DNA of 64,000 nucleotides, taken from positions 372,001 to 436,000 of the forward strand of contig NC_022549.1 of the NCBI RefSeq assembly GCF_000967915.1. Reading direction: 5' to 3'. This DNA comes from Paracholeplasma brassicae. GTDB taxonomy: Bacteria; Bacillota_I; Bacilli_A; Acholeplasmatales; UBA5453. Under the pieces are notes generated by a model. That model saw only the letters and a program-made list of their open reading frames with translations. It was not told the DNA's origin and did no database searches. Shown here piece after piece: positions 8,121-16,649 of the stretch (its first letter is position 1; each line of letters opens with the position of its first letter). Position numbers and translations under genes: made by a program.

Positions 8121-9366
8121 TCCTCATAAACTAAAAGGGGAAATTGACGTCATTGCATCAAAGTCAATTACACACCGAGCGCTCATTTGCGCCGCACTTG
8201 CTAATGGGACAAGTGTGGTAAAAAATGCGCTCCACTCAAATGACACGTTCGCTACAATCGATATGCTTAATGCATTAGGTGTTGATTTTGAGGTTAAAAA
8301 AGACACGATTGTCTATGGCAGACCAATGATGAAACCGATGAAAGTACTAAATGCAAATGAATCTGGTTCATCAATTCGATTTTTAATCCCAGTGGCAATC
8401 ACCTCACCTTATGAAGTAATCTTTGATGGCAAAGAAGGATTAAGAAAAAGGCCACAGAACGTCTACTTTGATTTATTCAAGAAACACCAGATTACTTACG
8501 AGGCACTTTCTAATGAAGACTTGCCATTTAAAGTAAAAGGGCCACTGACACCAGGGACTTATGAATTGCCTGGTGACATCAGTTCTCAATTTATCACAGG
8601 GTTATTGTTTTCACTGCCTCTATTAAATGGGGATTCACTCATTAAATTAACGACGCCACTTGAATCGGTCGGTTATATCGATTTAACCTTAGACGTCTTA
8701 AAAACGTATGGGATATCAATCGAAGTAAAAGGCAATACCTACCATATCAAGGGAAATCAATCGTATGAAGCCAAAGACTATGAAGTTGAAGGCGATTTTT
8801 CACAAGCGGCATTTTTCCTTGTTGCAAATACACTAGGTTCGAAAGTGGTATTAAACAAGATGAATGAGAAATCTCTGCAAGGAGATAAAAAAATCATTGA
8901 GATTATTAACCAAATGGGTGGAAATGTTTACTTTGAGAATGGGCAGTTGTTTGCGAAAAAAGCACAAACTAAAGGCATTGAAATTGATTTATCTCAAACA
9001 CCTGATTTAGGTCCGATACTCACAGTGCTTGCCTCGGTCTCAAAAGGGACAACAACGATCGTTAATGCTCAAAGACTACGAATCAAAGAGTCTGACCGAA
9101 TTAAATCGATGATTTGTGAATTAACTAAAATGGGCGCAAAAATCACCGAAACGAGTGATGGGATGATTATTCAGGGGGTATCCAAATTAAAAGGGAATGT
9201 CACCCTAGAAGCATGGAATGATCACCGTGTAGTCATGGCGCTTTCCATTGCTGCAACCATAGCCGATGGGCCAGTTAGAATAAAAAATTCTGAGGCTGTG
9301 AATAAATCATACCCAACATTTTTTGAAGAATTTGCACGTTTACAAGGGAGTGTTACATTTGAATAA
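8104..9366 (+). CDS. aroA: 5-enolpyruvylshikimate-3-phosphate synthase
   Basis: Joins shikimate-3-phosphate with phosphoenolpyruvate. Visible signatures are SKSITHRALICA near the N-terminus, the ESGSSIRFLIP loop, and RLRIKESDRIKSM late in the second domain. At 420 residues it is full length. The PEP-binding loop has Ser-Gly-Ser-Ser where Gram-negative enzymes have Ala/Thr variants, suggesting a class II-like enzyme; glyphosate response cannot be judged from this. It overlaps aroB and the chorismate mutase gene. Confidence 0.95.
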   Translation: MDALINPHKLKGEIDVIASKSITHRALICAALANGTSVVKNALHSNDTFATIDMLNALGVDFEVKKDTIVYGRPMMKPMKVLNANESGSSIRFLIPVAITSPYEVIFDGKEGLRKRPQNVYFDLFKKHQITYEALSNEDLPFKVKGPLTPGTYELPGDISSQFITGLLFSLPLLNGDSLIKLTTPLESVGYIDLTLDVLKTYGISIEVKGNTYHIKGNQSYEAKDYEVEGDFSQAAFFLVANTLGSKVVLNKMNEKSLQGDKKIIEIINQMGGNVYFENGQLFAKKAQTKGIEIDLSQTPDLGPILTVLASVSKGTTTIVNAQRLRIKESDRIKSMICELTKMGAKITETSDGMIIQGVSKLKGNVTLEAWNDHRVVMALSIAATIADGPVRIKNSEAVNKSYPTFFEEFARLQGSVTFE

Positions 9367-9625
9367 ATTAGAAAAAGCACGCATTAACATTGATTTAATT
9401 GATCAAGAAATGGCGAAATTGTTCGAAAAAAGAATGCAAGAAGTCAACGAAGTAATTGCCTATAAAATGGAACAAGGGTTACCGATATTCGATCAAAAAA
9501 GAGAACAACAAGTGATAGAAAAAAACTTGAAATATATTAATAATAATGAATTAAAGCCGTATTACGAAGCGTTTTTGAATGCATTGATGGGTATTTCTAA
9601 AGAATACCAAAGTAAAAAAATATGA
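9359..9625 (+). CDS. Chorismate mutase, AroQ type (monofunctional)
   Basis: A short all-helical protein of 88 residues with the AroQ pattern INIDLIDQEMAKLFEKRM, then IAYKMEQGLPIFDQKREQQV, including the conserved Arg, Lys and Asp/Arg active-site positions. It rearranges chorismate to prephenate and feeds tyrA. I chose the TTG at 9359 because GGGAGTG lies seven bases upstream; a longer in-frame reading from 9323 would run inside aroA without a ribosome site. It overlaps aroE by ATGA. In many Bacillota this domain is fused to DAHP synthase; here it stands alone. Confidence 0.87.
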   Translation: MNKLEKARINIDLIDQEMAKLFEKRMQEVNEVIAYKMEQGLPIFDQKREQQVIEKNLKYINNNELKPYYEAFLNALMGISKEYQSKKI

Positions 9626-10413
9626 GTAAATTTGGACTAATTGGTAAATCACTTAAACACAGTCACTCAAAAGCACTTCATGAGTTAATTGCAAAGAATA
9701 ATCAGTTAACATACACCTATGAATTGCTTGAATACGAGTCAAAAGACGATCTTATAGTTGCGATTGATCTGCTGAAGAAAAAAAAGTATTTGGGTTATAA
9801 TGTAACCATCCCATACAAAGAAGCCATCATGAGTTATTGTGATGAGCTAAGTGAGGCAGCAAGAAAAATCCAAGCGGTTAACACCATCTATCTAAAAGAC
9901 GGTTTGGTTTACGGTGATAACACGGACTATTATGGGGTAATGAGACTTTTTGAGTTTTACCATATTAACCCAAAAACCAAAGCGGTGTATATTTTGGGTT
10001 CTGGTGGTGCTGCTAAAGCAACCGCCTATGCACTCTCCTTATTAGGCTATCTACCTGTGGTGGTTTCAAGAGATAAACAAAAGAATAAAAAACAGTTTTC
10101 GATGGTGATTGATTACGAACAATTTTATCAAATTGATCAGTATCCCTTAGTAATTAACACCACACCTGTGGGGATGTATCCAAATAATGACAACTGTCCT
10201 TTGCCACCACAAATCGCCAAAAAAATTGATATTGTGATTGATTTGATTTACAACCCTAAGAAGACCGTATTGATGAAAGAAGCAAACTTTAGTTGTAATG
10301 GGATTGTGATGTTAGTCACCCAAGCACTTAGATCACAAGAGTTGTGGCAAAAAAAAATACTTAAGAGTACAAAAGAAGATATTGATGATTTAATCGGAGG
10401 GCTTAATTTATGA
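9622..10413 (+). CDS. aroE: Shikimate dehydrogenase
   Basis: NADP-dependent reduction of 3-dehydroshikimate to shikimate. The N-terminal substrate domain shows the SHSKALHE shikimate-binding serines, the catalytic Lys in NVTIPYKE, and Asp in DNTDYYG. The nucleotide-binding loop is ILGSGGAAKATAYAL, followed by INTTPVGMYP. At 263 residues it is complete. It overlaps both neighbours by ATGA, so it is translationally coupled within the operon. Confidence 0.94.
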   Translation: MSKFGLIGKSLKHSHSKALHELIAKNNQLTYTYELLEYESKDDLIVAIDLLKKKKYLGYNVTIPYKEAIMSYCDELSEAARKIQAVNTIYLKDGLVYGDNTDYYGVMRLFEFYHINPKTKAVYILGSGGAAKATAYALSLLGYLPVVVSRDKQKNKKQFSMVIDYEQFYQIDQYPLVINTTPVGMYPNNDNCPLPPQIAKKIDIVIDLIYNPKKTVLMKEANFSCNGIVMLVTQALRSQELWQKKILKSTKEDIDDLIGGLNL

Positions 10414-11396
10414 ATACGTTTGGACGTTTATTTAGAGTGATGATTTATGGTGAATCACATCAAAAAGCGATCGGTGTGATTATCGATGGTATAAAACCGG
10501 GCATTAAATTCAATGAGTCAGTCCTTTTGGAGGACTTAGAAAGAAGAAAACCCGGGGCAATTGGGACAACAAAACGTGTGGAATCAGACCAACCAAACAT
10601 CACATCGGGGGTATATCAAGGTTATACAACCGGCAGCCCAATTCACATCACGTTTGAAAACACCAAAACACAATCAAAAGATTATAGTAACCTGATTTCG
10701 TTTCCAAGACCAGGTCATGCCGATTTTGTTGCGATAAAGAAATATAAAGGTTTTTCAGATCCAAGAGGTGGTGGGCCGTTTTCAGGAAGAATGACCACCG
10801 GATTGGTGGCTGCTGGTAGTTTCGCTAAGATGTTCACAGGATTTAATGTCGATGCAAAGCTCATTCAAGCAGGTGAATTAACCGACATGAGTAAACTCGA
10901 TGATTATATCCAAGACGCCTCAAATAAAGGCGAGAGCGTCGCTGGCATTATTGAAGTGACGGTTAAGGATTTACCGATTGGGTTAGGTGAACCTTTCTTT
11001 GAATCATTAGAATCGAAAATGGCACAAATGATGTTTTCCATTCCAGCCATTAAAGCGATTGAGTTTGGCGTAGGTTTTAAAGGCGTCTCATTATTTGGAA
11101 GTCAGTACAACGACTGCTTAATTGATGAAACAGGTAAAACCAAAACGAATCACAATGGTGGTGTCAACGGGGGAATTACCAACGGAAATCCGCTTGTTTT
11201 TAGAGTACTTGTCAAACCAGCTTCTTCAGTTTATGTCAAACAAGAGACGTACCATTTTATTGAAAACAAAATCCTGCCACAACAAATTGAGGGTAGGCAT
11301 GACGCATTTATCGCAAGACGTGCGGTAATTGTGGTTGAAAATGCCTGTCACATCGTTTTAGCAGATTTGTTATTACAGTCAAAATCAAGGGACTAA
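10410..11396 (+). CDS. aroC: Chorismate synthase
   Basis: Last shikimate pathway step, the anti-1,4 elimination that makes chorismate and needs reduced FMN. It has the N-terminal YGESHQKAIGVIIDG segment, RPGHADF, SDPRGGGPFSGRMTTGLVAAG and, near the C-terminus, GRHDAFIARRAV. At 328 residues it is shorter than the usual 350-390, with a compact C-terminus but no missing core motif. It is the last gene of the operon; the terminator begins inside its final codons. Confidence 0.95.
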   Translation: MNTFGRLFRVMIYGESHQKAIGVIIDGIKPGIKFNESVLLEDLERRKPGAIGTTKRVESDQPNITSGVYQGYTTGSPIHITFENTKTQSKDYSNLISFPRPGHADFVAIKKYKGFSDPRGGGPFSGRMTTGLVAAGSFAKMFTGFNVDAKLIQAGELTDMSKLDDYIQDASNKGESVAGIIEVTVKDLPIGLGEPFFESLESKMAQMMFSIPAIKAIEFGVGFKGVSLFGSQYNDCLIDETGKTKTNHNGGVNGGITNGNPLVFRVLVKPASSVYVKQETYHFIENKILPQQIEGRHDAFIARRAVIVVENACHIVLADLLLQSKSRD

Positions 11397-11409
11397 ATGT
11401 CCTTTTTTT
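11387..11409 (+). terminator. Terminator of the aro operon
   Basis: AAGGGAC (11387-11393) pairs with GTCCTTT (11399-11405) around a TAAAT loop, followed by T residues. It overlaps the aroC stop codon. Confidence 0.7.
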
Positions 11410-11417
11410 GTTATAAT
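11409..11417 (+). promoter_or_regulatory. Extended -10 promoter of recG
   Basis: TGTTATAAT is a perfect extended -10 directly after the aro terminator's T-run. The start would lie about 10 bases before the recG ATG. Confidence 0.55.
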
Positions 11418-11434
11418 TATCTTGAGGTGTTTAG

Positions 11435-13393
11435 ATGTACAGGATCATTGATGCGCCAGGGGTAGGCAAACAACTAGAAATATTATTTCATAATCATCAA
11501 ATCGAGACCATTAACGATTTGATTTTTACCTTTCCCAAAAAATATCAATCGTTTAAAGAAGACGCTTTGTTATTTGCGATTGATAAGACCGAGGTCACAG
11601 TCACCGGACAGCTCATCGATATTCCAAAAATAGTCAATCATCGAGGCACGTTAAAAAGCGTTCAGTTCAAACTACTTGTGGATAACGAAGTCATTAAGGT
11701 AATTGCTTATCGAAGAGAATACCTTAAAGAAAGCATGACTGAGCATATGACTTTGACGGTCAAAGGTAAATACGAAAAGAAAAAACGGTTGATTACAGCT
11801 CAAGCGGTCTTGCTAAAACCACTTGAAACGGAATTAAAACCAATCTATCAACTGGATGGTATTTACGATACGACCATCTCAAAGATTGTCAAAAAAATAT
11901 TAGACCAACAACTCGTTGTGATTAATGATGATTTGCCTAAGGTATTAGTCAACAAGCATCATTTAATGTCTAAAGAGGAAATGGTAAAAACGCTTCATCT
12001 ACCGAGTTCAGATGAACGTTTGGTTGAGGCATTAAAACGATTAAAATACGAAGAAGCGCTTCGTTTTCAGTATAAGATGATGTATCAAAAGGTTCATCAT
12101 GAATTAATCTTTAAAAAACCAAAGAAGTACGATTTAGAACAAGTCAAGTTATTCATTCAAGACATCCCATTTGAGTTAACGCAAGATCAAAAAGAGACGG
12201 TAAATGATCTTTTTAGAGATTTCAAAAAGAATTATCCAGCCAGACGGTTAATCCAAGGTGACGTTGGTTCAGGAAAAACCATTGTTGTGGGCATTGGTGT
12301 GATGGGTGCGAAATCGGCAGGCTATCAAAGTGCTTTAATGGCGCCAACCGAAATACTTGCGATGCAACACTACCAATTCTTTAAAAACGCATTAAAAAAC
12401 CTTAATATTTGTTTATTAACAGGTTCAACAAAAAAGAAGAAAGAGCTAAAAGAACAAATTAAACATGGGGTATATGATTTTGTGATTGGTACACACGCGT
12501 TAGTCACAGACGACGTCATCTTCAAGAATCTAGGGTTCGTTATCATTGATGAACAACACCGTTTTGGCGTTGAAACCAGAGAAACGTTAAAAGAAAAAGG
12601 AAACGCTGATGTGGTCTATTTAAGTGCCACCCCAATCCCAAGAACCTTAGCCATCGTTTTATTTGGGGACATGGAAGTATCAATCATCAAAGAAAAACCC
12701 ATTGGCAGAAAAGAAATAATCACGCGCTATTTAAGTGATCAACAACTACCCTCGGTCTTTCAGCACGTAAATAAGGAACTAGAGAAGGGAAATAAGGCTT
12801 ATTTTATTGCACCTTCGATTGAATCCGAAGAGCGTGGGACAAATGTGTTTTCATTGTTTGAAGAAGTACAAGCTGCGTTTTCAAAGTACACCGTTATCAT
12901 GTTACACGGCAAACAAAGTGCACTTGAAAAACAACAAGCCATGGAAGATTTCTATCAAATCAAGTCTTCGATATTAGTTTCAACCTCTGTCGTCGAAGTA
13001 GGGCTTGATGTAAAAGAAGCAACCATAATGGTTATTACAGGCGCGAAATATTTTGGTGTAAGCCAATTACACCAATTAAGAGGTCGTGTGGGTAGAAGTG
13101 ACGTACAAAGCTTTTGTTACGTATTAAGTGACGAATCCGATATTGACAGACTTCAGTATTTTTCAAAAACCTCAGATGGATTTCAACTGAGCGAATACGA
13201 TTTATCTAAGCGAGGGCCAGGTGAATTCTTAGGTGTTAGACAAAGTGGATCGCTTCGTTTTGAATACGCTGACTTAGGCAGCGATTTTGATGTATTTTTA
13301 AAAGCAAAACAAGACGCTTTATGGTTATTATCAAATGAAAAAGAGAACCAATATTATTTGAACTACCAAAAATTAGATTTAGACGAAACATAA
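11435..13393 (+). CDS. recG: ATP-dependent DNA helicase RecG
   Basis: A superfamily 2 helicase that reverses stalled replication forks and branch-migrates Holliday junctions. The N-terminal ~230 residues form the wedge/OB domain. Then come Walker A GDVGSGKT (about 275), motif II DEQH (about 372), motif III LSATPIPRT, and the C-terminal helicase block with QLRGRVGRS. The terminal ~60 residues match the RecG TRG region (SKRGPGEFLGVRQSG). Length 652 is close to the family norm. It has its own promoter. In Bacillus recG is followed by fapR and plsX; here plsX follows without fapR. Confidence 0.96.
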   Translation: MYRIIDAPGVGKQLEILFHNHQIETINDLIFTFPKKYQSFKEDALLFAIDKTEVTVTGQLIDIPKIVNHRGTLKSVQFKLLVDNEVIKVIAYRREYLKESMTEHMTLTVKGKYEKKKRLITAQAVLLKPLETELKPIYQLDGIYDTTISKIVKKILDQQLVVINDDLPKVLVNKHHLMSKEEMVKTLHLPSSDERLVEALKRLKYEEALRFQYKMMYQKVHHELIFKKPKKYDLEQVKLFIQDIPFELTQDQKETVNDLFRDFKKNYPARRLIQGDVGSGKTIVVGIGVMGAKSAGYQSALMAPTEILAMQHYQFFKNALKNLNICLLTGSTKKKKELKEQIKHGVYDFVIGTHALVTDDVIFKNLGFVIIDEQHRFGVETRETLKEKGNADVVYLSATPIPRTLAIVLFGDMEVSIIKEKPIGRKEIITRYLSDQQLPSVFQHVNKELEKGNKAYFIAPSIESEERGTNVFSLFEEVQAAFSKYTVIMLHGKQSALEKQQAMEDFYQIKSSILVSTSVVEVGLDVKEATIMVITGAKYFGVSQLHQLRGRVGRSDVQSFCYVLSDESDIDRLQYFSKTSDGFQLSEYDLSKRGPGEFLGVRQSGSLRFEYADLGSDFDVFLKAKQDALWLLSNEKENQYYLNYQKLDLDET

Positions 13394-13406
13394 TCAAAGT
13401 TACCTA

Positions 13407-13415
13407 TGGTATAAT
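13407..13415 (+). promoter_or_regulatory. Extended -10 promoter of plsX
   Basis: TGGTATAAT, an extended -10 element, 24 bases before the plsX ATG. No FapR-type palindrome (TTAGTACC..GGTACTAA) was found around it. Confidence 0.55.
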
Positions 13416-13438
13416 TATTAATTAAAGGGAGTGGTATC

Positions 13439-14446
13439 ATGATAAAGATTGCAGTTGATGCAATGGGGGGCGACTTCGCACCTAAAATTACAGTCCTTGG
13501 GGCAATGGATGCCGTCAAACAATTTGAGGATATCGAAATCACTTTGTTTGGTGATCAAGATAAAATCAACGAATTCTTAATTGCTCACCCAAGAATTAAA
13601 GTAGAAAAAACAACTCAAGTCATCGATATGGGAGAAAAAGACCCGATTCGAGCGATTAGAAATAACAAAGATTCATCGATGGTTAGAGCGATGTATAGTG
13701 TTAAAGAAGGTCAAACACAAGCGCTTGTTTCAGCTGGACCAACCCAGGCAATTATCGCAGGTGCGCACTTAGTTATCAAACGCATGTCATTGATGCATCG
13801 TGTCGCCTTGGCTCCGATCATTCCATCAACTGATGGTAGAGGTCGAATACTACTGGATGTCGGCGCAAACATCGAGCTAAGAAGTGAACATTTACTAGAA
13901 TTAGCACTTTATGCGACAATCACAGCAAGAGAGTATTTAGGTATTAAGGACCCAAAGGTTGCGCTAATAAACATTGGCAGTGAAGAAGGTAAAGGTAGAG
14001 ATTTAGAAAAAGAAACCTTCCAACTATTGAAAAACCACCCAATGATTAATTTTATGGGCAACATTGAAGGTAAAGAAGTTTTGTCAACCGATGCGGACAT
14101 TATGCTAACTGACGGTTACACAGGTAATGTTTTAATGAAAACCGTTGAAGGCACTGCTAAAGCGATGGGTAGCATGCTTAAAGAAGAGATTAAATCCTCT
14201 TTAGGTGGGAAGATTGGTTATCTATTCATGAGAAAAAATCTAAAACGTTTTTCAAAACGTCTAGACGCTTCAGAAATTGGTGGAGCAATGATTTTCGGTA
14301 TTCAAGCACCTGTGATTAAAGCACATGGTTCATCGTCTGCATATGCATTTAAAAATGCGATTGCACAGGCACGTTTATTTGTAAAAAATGACGTGCTTAA
14401 TCAAGTGAATGAAGCACTTGAAAAGACACTAACAAAAGAAGAATAA
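13439..14446 (+). CDS. plsX: Phosphate acyltransferase PlsX
   Basis: Converts acyl-ACP to acyl-phosphate, the donor used by PlsY to start phospholipid synthesis. The start IKIAVDAMGGDFAPK is diagnostic, followed by the DPIRAIRNNKDSSMVRAM and SAGPTQAIIAGA segments and the C-terminal HGSSSAYAFKNAI. At 335 residues it is full length. It links the fatty acid operon at 18252 to membrane lipid synthesis. A 10-bp inverted repeat follows, then rnc. Confidence 0.96.
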   Translation: MIKIAVDAMGGDFAPKITVLGAMDAVKQFEDIEITLFGDQDKINEFLIAHPRIKVEKTTQVIDMGEKDPIRAIRNNKDSSMVRAMYSVKEGQTQALVSAGPTQAIIAGAHLVIKRMSLMHRVALAPIIPSTDGRGRILLDVGANIELRSEHLLELALYATITAREYLGIKDPKVALINIGSEEGKGRDLEKETFQLLKNHPMINFMGNIEGKEVLSTDADIMLTDGYTGNVLMKTVEGTAKAMGSMLKEEIKSSLGGKIGYLFMRKNLKRFSKRLDASEIGGAMIFGIQAPVIKAHGSSSAYAFKNAIAQARLFVKNDVLNQVNEALEKTLTKEE

Positions 14447-14464
14447 TCAAACAATAGAACAAGG

Positions 14465-14488
14465 ATCAGGCGTTTGATAACGCCTGAT
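14465..14488 (+). terminator. Hairpin after plsX (weak terminator)
   Basis: ATCAGGCGTT and AACGCCTGAT form a perfect 10-bp stem with a TGAT loop. The following TTTGCTGTTT is a poor T-run, so read-through into rnc is likely. Confidence 0.5.
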
Positions 14489-14501
14489 TTGCTGTTTCGA
14501 T

Positions 14502-14554
14502 TGTATTGATAATGAACAACATACACAATTTTGTAGTTGTTGATTATCGATACA
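14502..14554 (+). promoter_or_regulatory. Long hairpin in the rnc leader, possible RNase III autoregulation site
   Basis: The 19-base arms 14502-14520 and 14536-14554 pair with 17 Watson-Crick pairs, one G-U and one mismatch. Inside them TACA (14522-14525) pairs with TGTA (14532-14535), leaving a six-base loop. The stem of about 22 bp ends 13 bases before the rnc ribosome site. RNase III cleaves a hairpin in its own leader in E. coli and Streptomyces; the same control here is inference. Confidence 0.5.
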
Positions 14555-14581
14555 CTCCATAAAAAAAGAGAGGGTATCTAC

Positions 14582-15244
14582 ATGAAAAGTATTGAACAAG
14601 TATTAAAAGTAAAGTTTCATAATAAACTCCTACTAGAACAAGCCTTGACACACTCAAGCTTCGCAAACGAAAATGAGTGTAAGGATAACGAAAGACTTGA
14701 GTTCCTAGGGGATGCAGTTATTGGATTGATGATGGCAGACTACCTTTATAATCAACACCAAGGTGATGAAGGCGAAATGTCAAAAAAACGTGCTCAAGCG
14801 GTATGTGAAGAAGCACTAAACGTTTATGCAAAAAAAATAAATTTATCGCAGTATCTAAAACTAGGTAAGGGTGGAGAAATATCAAACGGTAGAGAAAATC
14901 CTTCGATTATTGCTGATGCCTTCGAGGCAATTTTTGGTTCTTTATACATCGATCAAGGCTACATACAAACCAAAAATCTATTTGATCGTATCGTCATTCC
15001 ACACCTTGATGAGGTGGTGGGAATTAAAGACTATAAGTCGACCCTACAAGAGTTAGTACAGACTGACAGGAGAAACATTTCATATCACATTGACAACCAA
15101 ACTGGCCCATCGCACGATCGTGTTTTTACTGCATCTGTTCGCATGGATGATATTGTCTATGGTGTCGGTAAGGCAAGATCAAAAAAAGAAGCTGAACAAA
15201 ATGCTGCAAAAGAAGCACTTAAGAAATTAGCAAAAGAGTTTTAA
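14582..15244 (+). CDS. rnc: Ribonuclease III
   Basis: Double-strand-specific endoribonuclease for rRNA processing and mRNA decay. The signature DNERLEFLGDAVIGLMM (around residues 36-52) holds the metal-binding Glu and Asp, and DAFEAIFGSLYIDQG holds the second acidic cluster. The C-terminal ~70 residues are a double-stranded RNA-binding domain ending ARSKKEAEQNAAKEALKKL. I start at ATG 14582, nine bases after AGAGAGGG; a TTG at 14537 in frame lies in the leader hairpin and lacks a ribosome site. No smc or acpP adjoins it, unlike Bacillus. Confidence 0.95.
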   Translation: MKSIEQVLKVKFHNKLLLEQALTHSSFANENECKDNERLEFLGDAVIGLMMADYLYNQHQGDEGEMSKKRAQAVCEEALNVYAKKINLSQYLKLGKGGEISNGRENPSIIADAFEAIFGSLYIDQGYIQTKNLFDRIVIPHLDEVVGIKDYKSTLQELVQTDRRNISYHIDNQTGPSHDRVFTASVRMDDIVYGVGKARSKKEAEQNAAKEALKKLAKEF

Positions 15245-15266
15245 ACGATGGGAAAAGGTGAGTTAA

Positions 15267-15890
15267 ATGTTTAATAAAATGATTGAAGAGGGGTATTTAA
15301 ATCTTCATAAACTCCTATTAAAAGAATATGTTCGATTGGGAATTAACGAAAAAGAAGTTATTGTACTCAGTCAATTGGCAACCATGTTAGAAAAAAAGAA
15401 ACACACGCTTTCCTTGAAATCAATCGCAAGAATGACTCATTTATCCTCAAATGAGGTGGGTGAATTGCTAGAACAACTGATTGTTAATCAATTCGTTTCA
15501 ACCGAACTAGAACTAAAAAACGACGGTAAAGAAAGAGAAATCTTTAGTCTTAATCCGTTGTTTGATAAAATCATTCAGTTATTCAAAGAGGATTTAAAAG
15601 TTGAGAATGAAAAGCAGTCGGATAACGAAATAAAAGCGGTTATTACTAACTTAGAAGATGTGTTTCGAAAATCGTTAAAACCATACGACCTACAAATGAT
15701 CCAACAGTGGTTTATTGATGGTTACAACAAAAAAGAGATTGATCAAGCACTTGAGGTCGCAATTAACCATAATAAGTTAAATTTAAATTACCTCGATCGA
15801 ATCCTAAGAACCACAGATGAAATGAACGATGACGACTTGGACGATGAAAAACGTGATTTAATAAATAAGTTGATTAGAGGCGTTAAATAA
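15267..15890 (+). CDS. dnaD: DnaD-like replication initiation/primosome protein
   Basis: A 207-residue protein. The N-terminal half is a winged-helix domain (LGINEKEVIVLSQLATML...SIARMTHLSSNEVGELLEQL), and the C-terminal half is a DnaD (DDBH2) domain with the diagnostic YLDRIL near residue 176 and a charged acidic tail. DnaD helps load the replicative helicase in low-GC Gram-positives, with DnaB and DnaI. It is followed, with a one-base overlap, by nth, the same dnaD-nth order as in Bacillus, which supports the assignment. Confidence 0.85.
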   Translation: MFNKMIEEGYLNLHKLLLKEYVRLGINEKEVIVLSQLATMLEKKKHTLSLKSIARMTHLSSNEVGELLEQLIVNQFVSTELELKNDGKEREIFSLNPLFDKIIQLFKEDLKVENEKQSDNEIKAVITNLEDVFRKSLKPYDLQMIQQWFIDGYNKKEIDQALEVAINHNKLNLNYLDRILRTTDEMNDDDLDDEKRDLINKLIRGVK

Positions 15891-16519
15891 TGATGAAAAT
15901 TGACCGTATCATTGAAGTCATGAATGATATGTTTCCAGATGCAAAAGCCGAGTTAACACATGACAATGCGTTTGAATTGTTAGTTGCTGTAGTGCTCTCT
16001 GCACAAACCACGGATAAGGCAGTTAATCTGGTGACACCAATTTTATTTGATAAATACCCAACACCTGAGTTGTTAATGAACGCGGATTATTCTGAGGTAT
16101 GTGATGTACTAAAAACCATCGGGTTATATAAAAACAAAGCTAAATTTATCATCGCATTAGCCAAAGACCTTGTGCTATTACACAATGGTGAAGTACCTAA
16201 TGATAGAACAAAGCTTGAAGCGTTACCTGGTGTGGGAAGAAAAACAGCTAATGTGGTTTTATCAAATGCATTTAATGTACCTGCAATCGCTGTAGACACA
16301 CATGTAGCAAGAATATCAGTTCGCTTGGGTTTAGCGAAGAAAGACGATAATGTCCTTGAAATTGAACAAAAATTAATGAGAAAGTTGCCTAAAGATAAAT
16401 GGATGAAAATGCACCATCAAATGATTTTCTTTGGTCGCTATCACTGTTTAGCAAAAAAGCCAAAGTGTAGCGATTGCCCACTAAAAGATATTTGTAAATA
16501 TGAACAAAAAAACATATAA
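15890..16519 (+). CDS. nth: Endonuclease III (DNA glycosylase/AP lyase)
   Basis: Removes oxidised pyrimidines from DNA. The helix-hairpin-helix LPGVGRKTANVVL carries the catalytic Lys (about residue 120), VDTHVARIS carries the catalytic Asp, and the C-terminus has the complete Cys-x6-Cys-x2-Cys-x5-Cys [4Fe-4S] loop (CLAKKPKCSDCPLKDIC). The 209-residue length is typical. Start at ATG 15890, with a second ATG one codon on; it shares one base with the dnaD stop. Confidence 0.96.
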   Translation: MMKIDRIIEVMNDMFPDAKAELTHDNAFELLVAVVLSAQTTDKAVNLVTPILFDKYPTPELLMNADYSEVCDVLKTIGLYKNKAKFIIALAKDLVLLHNGEVPNDRTKLEALPGVGRKTANVVLSNAFNVPAIAVDTHVARISVRLGLAKKDDNVLEIEQKLMRKLPKDKWMKMHHQMIFFGRYHCLAKKPKCSDCPLKDICKYEQKNI

Positions 16520-16532
16520 TAATACAGTTTGA

Positions 16533-16567
16533 GATAAATCTAAATAGAGGTTTATCTTTTTTTTGTT
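16533..16567 (+). terminator. Terminator after nth
   Basis: GATAAATCT pairs, with a two-base bulge, with AGAGGTTTATC, followed by eight or more T. Confidence 0.7.
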
Positions 16568-16649
16568 TTTGTAAATTTTTTTGAAGTAAAAAAGAAAGGA
16601 ATATGATATAAATAATAACAGTGGGGAAATACAATCTAAGAGGAAAGAA

